Shown piece by piece: positions 12,234 through 15,492 of a stretch of DNA of 15,492 nucleotides. The position numbers and the translations under genes were made by a program. Location: NCBI GenBank assembly GCA_002773655.1, contig PFAR01000005.1, positions 1,562-17,053 of the forward strand. Direction: 5' to 3'. How positions within the stretch are numbered: position 1 is the first letter of the stretch; every line of letters begins with the position of its first letter. The DNA comes from Candidatus Falkowbacteria bacterium CG10_big_fil_rev_8_21_14_0_10_43_10 (GTDB lineage Bacteria; Patescibacteriota; Patescibacteriia; Patescibacteriales; XYC2-FULL-47-12). The notes beneath the pieces were generated by a model. It made no database searches. It was given only the letters and a program-made list of their open reading frames with translations, and was not told the origin of the DNA.

Positions 12234-13103
12234 ATGTTAGTCCACATTAAGGACATCATTAAAAAAGCGCAGAATGGCAATTACGCCATCGGCGCTTTTA
12301 ATACGCAAGATTTGGAAATTACACTGGCCATCGCGCAGGCGGCAGTGGCGCAGCGCTCGCCGGTTATAATTCAAGTTTCCGAATCAGCTATCAAGTATGC
12401 CAGTTTGAAAGCCATCACTCACATTGTCCAAACTATCGCCAAAAATCAGGCGGGGAGCATCCCGGTCGCTCTGCACTTGGACCACGGCAAGAGTTTTTTA
12501 AGCGTGGCCGAGTGCGTTAAGGCCGGATTTTCCTCTATCCACATTGACGGTTCGGATTTACCGTTTGATGAAAATGTGAATTTAACCAAAGAATCAGTCG
12601 CTTACGCCCATAAGCGCGATGTTTGGGCGCAGGGGGAATTAGGAATTATTTTAGGCAAGGAAGGATTAATGAAAATAGAAAAACGCGAATTGGAAATGAA
12701 AGATTGCCTGACTGATCCCGGCGAAGCGGCCAAATTTGCAGAGCAAACAAAAGTGGATACGTTCGCGATGTCTATCGGCAACATGCACGGCATGTTTGTC
12801 GGTTTGGAGCGGCTGAATCTGGCGCGGTTAAAAAAAATTCACGCTAAAGTAAAGCTGCCGCTCGTGCTCCACGGCGCTTCCGGCGTTGAACATGGCGAAA
12901 TAAAAAAAGCGGTTAAACTTGGCGTGCGCATCGTCAATATTGACACGGAAATGCGCCAAGCGTGGGCAACAGCCTTGCGTTGCGCCTTGCAGGACGATAA
13001 AAAAGAAATTGACCTGCGCAAAATTTTAGCGCCGGCGACGGCCGCCGTGCAGCAGGTGGTGGAGGAAAAAATGAAAGTGTTTGGTTCGGCCGGCAAGGCC
13101 TAA
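12234..13103 (+). CDS. fba: Class II fructose-bisphosphate aldolase family protein
   Basis: A 289-residue zinc-dependent aldolase. The catalytic and first zinc-binding positions are seen in HLDHG (D83, H84). The others are E135 in QGELG, H185 in GNMHG and H213 in LHGASG. NID at 235-237 is the usual phosphate/substrate segment. Directly after tpiA, it should make or use the triose phosphates isomerised there, cleaving fructose 1,6-bisphosphate. The family also includes tagatose-bisphosphate aldolases, and sequence alone does not fully separate them. The length and start (MLVHIKDIIKKAQNGNYAIGAFN without its first residues varying) are typical. No ribosome-binding site is seen in the short AATTTAAAATTT-type spacer. 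Confidence 0.93.
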   Translation: MLVHIKDIIKKAQNGNYAIGAFNTQDLEITLAIAQAAVAQRSPVIIQVSESAIKYASLKAITHIVQTIAKNQAGSIPVALHLDHGKSFLSVAECVKAGFSSIHIDGSDLPFDENVNLTKESVAYAHKRDVWAQGELGIILGKEGLMKIEKRELEMKDCLTDPGEAAKFAEQTKVDTFAMSIGNMHGMFVGLERLNLARLKKIHAKVKLPLVLHGASGVEHGEIKKAVKLGVRIVNIDTEMRQAWATALRCALQDDKKEIDLRKILAPATAAVQQVVEEKMKVFGSAGKA

Positions 13104-13122
13104 TATTATAAATTTCTAATTT

Positions 13123-13995
13123 ATGTGGTACAACATTATTCCAATCCTGTTAATTTTAATCAGCGGCATAATTATTTTTTATATAATTACGAAAAAGTTT
13201 CCCGCCGTCGCTAATTTAGATTTATCCACCCTGCCACGGGAGAAAGAAAAGCAGGTTAAGCAGCGGATAATAAATAATAGGCTGAAGCGCAATTTAAACA
13301 GATGGTCGTTGTGGTTTAGAAGAATTTTTCATCCGGTTTTTAATTATTTAGTTGATCACTCGAAAGAACTTTACCAAAAGCTTCTGTCCGCCAGGGAAAA
13401 TTTGGCGAAAAGCGCTTCCAATAAAAATGTCAGCGCTTCGGAAATAGACGAACTCCTGCTGGCCGCGGAAGAGGCCAAAAAGAAAGAAGATTTTGGGACA
13501 GCAGAAAAAATATATATTCAGATAATCAGCATTGACAGCAAGAATGTCGCCGCTTTTAAGTTCTTGGGCCAGTTGTATCTTGAGACGCATAAAATTGAGG
13601 AAGCCAAAGAAACCCTGGAGCATGTATTAAAGCTGACCAAGGAGGATGCTGATGTCTATGCCAATTTGGCGGAAGTCGCCAAAGAAAACGGTCAGCTTGA
13701 AAGGGCTAAGACTTATTATGTTGAGTCTATTAAATTAAATAATGAAAATGGCCAGAATTACTTTAATCTGGCGGAGATTTATAAGTTGCAGAATAATTAT
13801 AAAGAGGCGATAAAATCAATGAAAGAAACGCTTAAAATAGAGCCGAAAAATCCCAAATACCTTGACGCAATGTTTAATTTAAGTATAATAAGCAAAGATA
13901 AAGCTGAAGCGCTGGATGCCTATAAAAAGCTTAAGGATATTAATCCGGAAAACGCGAAGCTGGGGGAGATGAAGGAACAAATAGATGAATTATAG
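13123..13995 (+). CDS. Membrane-anchored TPR-repeat protein
   Basis: A 290-residue protein. Residues 4-23 form one hydrophobic membrane anchor. Residues ~30-75 are very basic (several KR and RR pairs) and probably face the cytoplasm, so the domain is likely cytoplasmic. From ~104 to 285 there are about five tetratricopeptide repeats, recognisable from KKEDFGTAEKIYIQIISIDS, AFKFLGQLYLETHKIEEAKE, VYANLAEVAKENGQLERAKT, YFNLAEIYKLQNNYKEAIKS and a final degenerate unit. TPR arrays serve as protein-binding scaffolds; the partner is not evident from the neighbours. The gene starts 19 bases after the aldolase stop and may be co-transcribed with it. A 17-bp inverted repeat follows the stop codon. Confidence 0.85.
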   Translation: MWYNIIPILLILISGIIIFYIITKKFPAVANLDLSTLPREKEKQVKQRIINNRLKRNLNRWSLWFRRIFHPVFNYLVDHSKELYQKLLSARENLAKSASNKNVSASEIDELLLAAEEAKKKEDFGTAEKIYIQIISIDSKNVAAFKFLGQLYLETHKIEEAKETLEHVLKLTKEDADVYANLAEVAKENGQLERAKTYYVESIKLNNENGQNYFNLAEIYKLQNNYKEAIKSMKETLKIEPKNPKYLDAMFNLSIISKDKAEALDAYKKLKDINPENAKLGEMKEQIDEL

Positions 13996-14065
13996 GATTT
14001 TAGATTTTAGATGGATGATTTCAGATTGGTCGGCAATCATAAATCTAAAATCTAAAATCTAAAAT
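13996..14065. repeat. Inverted repeat of 7-nt units before the tRNA
   Basis: GATTTTAGATTTTAGAT (13996-14012) and ATCTAAAATCTAAAATC (14043-14059) are perfect 17-base arms. ATCTAAA is repeated three times in tandem (14043-14063). The repeat begins one base after the TPR gene stop and ends six bases before the tRNA. It also contains the stop codon of the opposing recombinase frame. Confidence 0.88.
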
Positions 14066-15492
14066 AAAAAGGGTCGGTACCGAAGCGGTCAAACGGGACA
14101 GACTGTAAATCTGTTGGCTTTCGCCTTCGTTGGTTCGAATCCAACCCGGCCCACCAATTAGGATAAGCTGCGCTTCGCGCCGCCTTATCCCAGCCGAAAT
14201 TGGCTAACCACAAAAACGTTTTACCTTTCAACCTAAAGTTCGAGCCGATATTTTTTAGAAATGCACGAAGCTCAATAAGATCGCCTTCACGAGCGGTCTT
14301 TTTGGCTAATTTAGAGGTTAAAATAAAATCTCTCAACGGTTCGAGCCAACTATTGCCCTTATTGTTAATTTCAGCGATTTTTTCCTGCAGAGCAACTTTT
14401 TCATTGATTAGTTTTTCTTTTTTAGAAATATAATCAGAGTTAGAAATAATATTTTCTAAATGAGAGTCTAAAAGTTTATCCAGCTTATTTTCAATCGCAG
14501 AAATTTTGTTTTTAAAAGAATCAGCAAGGGCGACAGATGATTGGGCGTTATCCTCCTTTTCTTCGTCTAATTTTTTAATCATTTTATCAGCCCAATCATT
14601 CGGAATAGAAACTTTTTGATAAATATTTTTTATCTGTTCTGCCAAATCCTCTTCGCGCAGATATTTTTCCTCGCATGTACCTTTCTTTTTGGTACAGCGA
14701 TAATAAACATGGCCTCTTTGCTTTTCAGCCGTAATAGCGCACCCGCAAGAGCCGCAAGTCATAAGATTAGTAAAAATATAGTCGTGAGTTTTCTTCTGGT
14801 GCGATTTAGCTCGGGACTCTAAAACCTCTTGCACGTTATCAAAAAGTTTTTTGGTAATAATTGGCTCGTGCGTTCCCTGATACAATTCATTTTTGTGTTT
14901 GAATACGCCGTAGTAAAAAGGATTTTTTAATATCCATTGTATTGCATTCGGAGAAATTTTTTTGTCCATATTTCCGCGCAGGCCTAATTCGTAAAATTTC
15001 TCTGACAAAGTTTTTAACGGATATTGTCCGGTTGCATACATTTCAAAAATTCTTTTTACCAGTTTATGCTTTTTTTCGTCAACAAGAATTGTCCGGCTTT
15101 TGTAGTCATTGAGATAGCCGACCGGAGCCCAGCCCGGAAATTCTCCCCGCCTTAGCTTTTGGCGTATTCCTCGCTTTACGTTTTCGCTCAAATTATCAAC
15201 ATAGTATTTGGACTGCCCAAAAGCGATATTAAGCATAAACTTTCCCTGCGGCGTGTTTTCAAACCAAAAAGTAGGGAACTTAAGAGATTTTATTTTACCC
15301 TTGTCAACGAGATAGATTATTTTACCGCCGTCTATTGAGTTGCGCGCTAAACGGTCAGGATGCCACGCTAAAATACCATCTGCCTCGCCCGCTTCGATTC
15401 TGGCGAGCATTTCGCCGAATTTCATTCGGCCAGGTTCTTTGGCAGTTTTTGCCTCGCAGAGCGAGGCGGCGATTTCAAGTTTTTCTTTGGCG
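14052..15492 (-). CDS. Large serine recombinase, N-terminus beyond the window
   Basis: The frame is open from 14052 to the right edge; 22 further codons upstream of the internal Met at 15425 read as typical resolvase sequence (CEAKTAKEPGR), so the gene is partial and the catalytic serine lies outside. Numbering from that Met: resolvase-domain end with WHPDRLARNS (21-30), linker helix, recombinase domain (~97-210), zinc ribbon with C224, C227, C244 and C251, and a coiled coil (~300-355). Such enzymes integrate and excise mobile elements by serine-mediated strand exchange. Residues 424-452 (including AGLDSNQRRRKPTDLQSV) are the antisense reading of the tRNA-Tyr gene, so the true functional C-terminus may be near residue 410. 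The orientation against all other genes fits an acquired element. Confidence 0.92.
   Translation of the reverse strand, partial: AKEKLEIAASLCEAKTAKEPGRMKFGEMLARIEAGEADGILAWHPDRLARNSIDGGKIIYLVDKGKIKSLKFPTFWFENTPQGKFMLNIAFGQSKYYVDNLSENVKRGIRQKLRRGEFPGWAPVGYLNDYKSRTILVDEKKHKLVKRIFEMYATGQYPLKTLSEKFYELGLRGNMDKKISPNAIQWILKNPFYYGVFKHKNELYQGTHEPIITKKLFDNVQEVLESRAKSHQKKTHDYIFTNLMTCGSCGCAITAEKQRGHVYYRCTKKKGTCEEKYLREEDLAEQIKNIYQKVSIPNDWADKMIKKLDEEKEDNAQSSVALADSFKNKISAIENKLDKLLDSHLENIISNSDYISKKEKLINEKVALQEKIAEINNKGNSWLEPLRDFILTSKLAKKTAREGDLIELRAFLKNIGSNFRLKGKTFLWLANFGWDKAARSAAYPNWWAGLDSNQRRRKPTDLQSVPFDRFGTDPFYFRF
14071..14156 (+). tRNA. tRNA-Tyr (anticodon GTA), CCA encoded
   Basis: 86 bases with a full class II cloverleaf. 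Acceptor arms GGGTCGG (14071-14077) and CCGGCCC (14146-14152) are followed by A73 and an encoded CCA (14154-14156). The anticodon stem ACAGA/TCTGT flanks the loop CTGTAAA with GTA at 14105-14107. A long variable arm (GGC/GCC) and the T arm GTTGG-TTCGAAT-CCAAC follow. The long variable arm and GTA anticodon identify bacterial tRNA-Tyr. The opposite strand is open through the whole gene and forms the end of the recombinase frame. Confidence 0.97.
14161..14190. repeat. Hairpin just downstream of tRNA-Tyr
   Basis: GGATAAG (14161-14167) pairs with CTTATCC (14184-14190), and an inner GCGC-TTC-GCGC stem lies at 14170-14180. It begins four bases after the tRNA CCA and sits inside the recombinase frame. 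It may be part of the attachment region or help end the tRNA transcript, though no T run follows. Confidence 0.6.

Noticed and set aside
14052..15425. Internal Met at 15425 as the recombinase start
   Set aside because: The frame stays open to the window edge and the upstream codons continue typical resolvase sequence; starting at 15425 would lose most of the catalytic domain.

Overview
The window looks like a chromosomal segment of a small-genome bacterium, most likely a member of the Candidate Phyla Radiation (Patescibacteria, Parcubacteria-like). This placement is inferred from gene content and style: a DUF5671 membrane protein, a four-helix-bundle protein remnant, a small-multidrug-export protein, compact housekeeping genes with few Shine-Dalgarno sites, and AT-rich spacers filled with inverted and 7-nt tandem repeats. 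TGA is used as a normal stop codon (the carboxypeptidase gene), so the code is not the TGA=Gly code of some related lineages. No marker gene for exact placement (rRNA, ribosomal protein) is present.

Layout, left to right, all on the + strand until the last gene. An unknown basic, disordered protein (167-892) and a truncated four-helix-bundle gene (933-1097) precede adk and map (nucleotide balance; N-terminal Met removal). Then come ruvX and recO (DNA repair and recombination). From 3844 to 4232 lies a promoter, a T-box riboswitch with its terminator, and a TGTCAT...ATGACA repeat element, all upstream of aspS (aspartyl-tRNA synthetase). aspS carries an interspersed repeat inserted in frame, with a second copy just after its stop. 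A DUF5671-type membrane protein follows.

A gene-poor stretch (7070-7656) holds a strong minus-strand terminator, a possible minus-strand small RNA or mini-ORF, and a good + strand promoter for a YbaK-type editing deacylase. Next are scpA and scpB (condensin partners), a D-Ala-D-Ala carboxypeptidase flanked by two near-identical 64-bp inverted-repeat elements, a small multidrug-export membrane protein, tpiA and a class II aldolase (lower glycolysis), and a membrane-anchored TPR protein.

The right end is a tRNA-Tyr gene with a large serine recombinase on the opposite strand. The recombinase reading frame runs backwards through the whole tRNA, and its N-terminus lies beyond the window. This is the expected appearance of one end of an element integrated at the tRNA 3' end.

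The most interesting signals are non-genic: (1) a T-box leader in a probable Patescibacterium; (2) a repeat domesticated inside AspRS; (3) repeat elements that repeatedly end within 0-10 nt of the next start codon, where no ribosome-binding site is visible; (4) an antisense transcription unit in the 7.1-7.4 kb gap; (5) a recombinase whose C-terminus is encoded by antisense tRNA. No clearly new multi-gene system was found.
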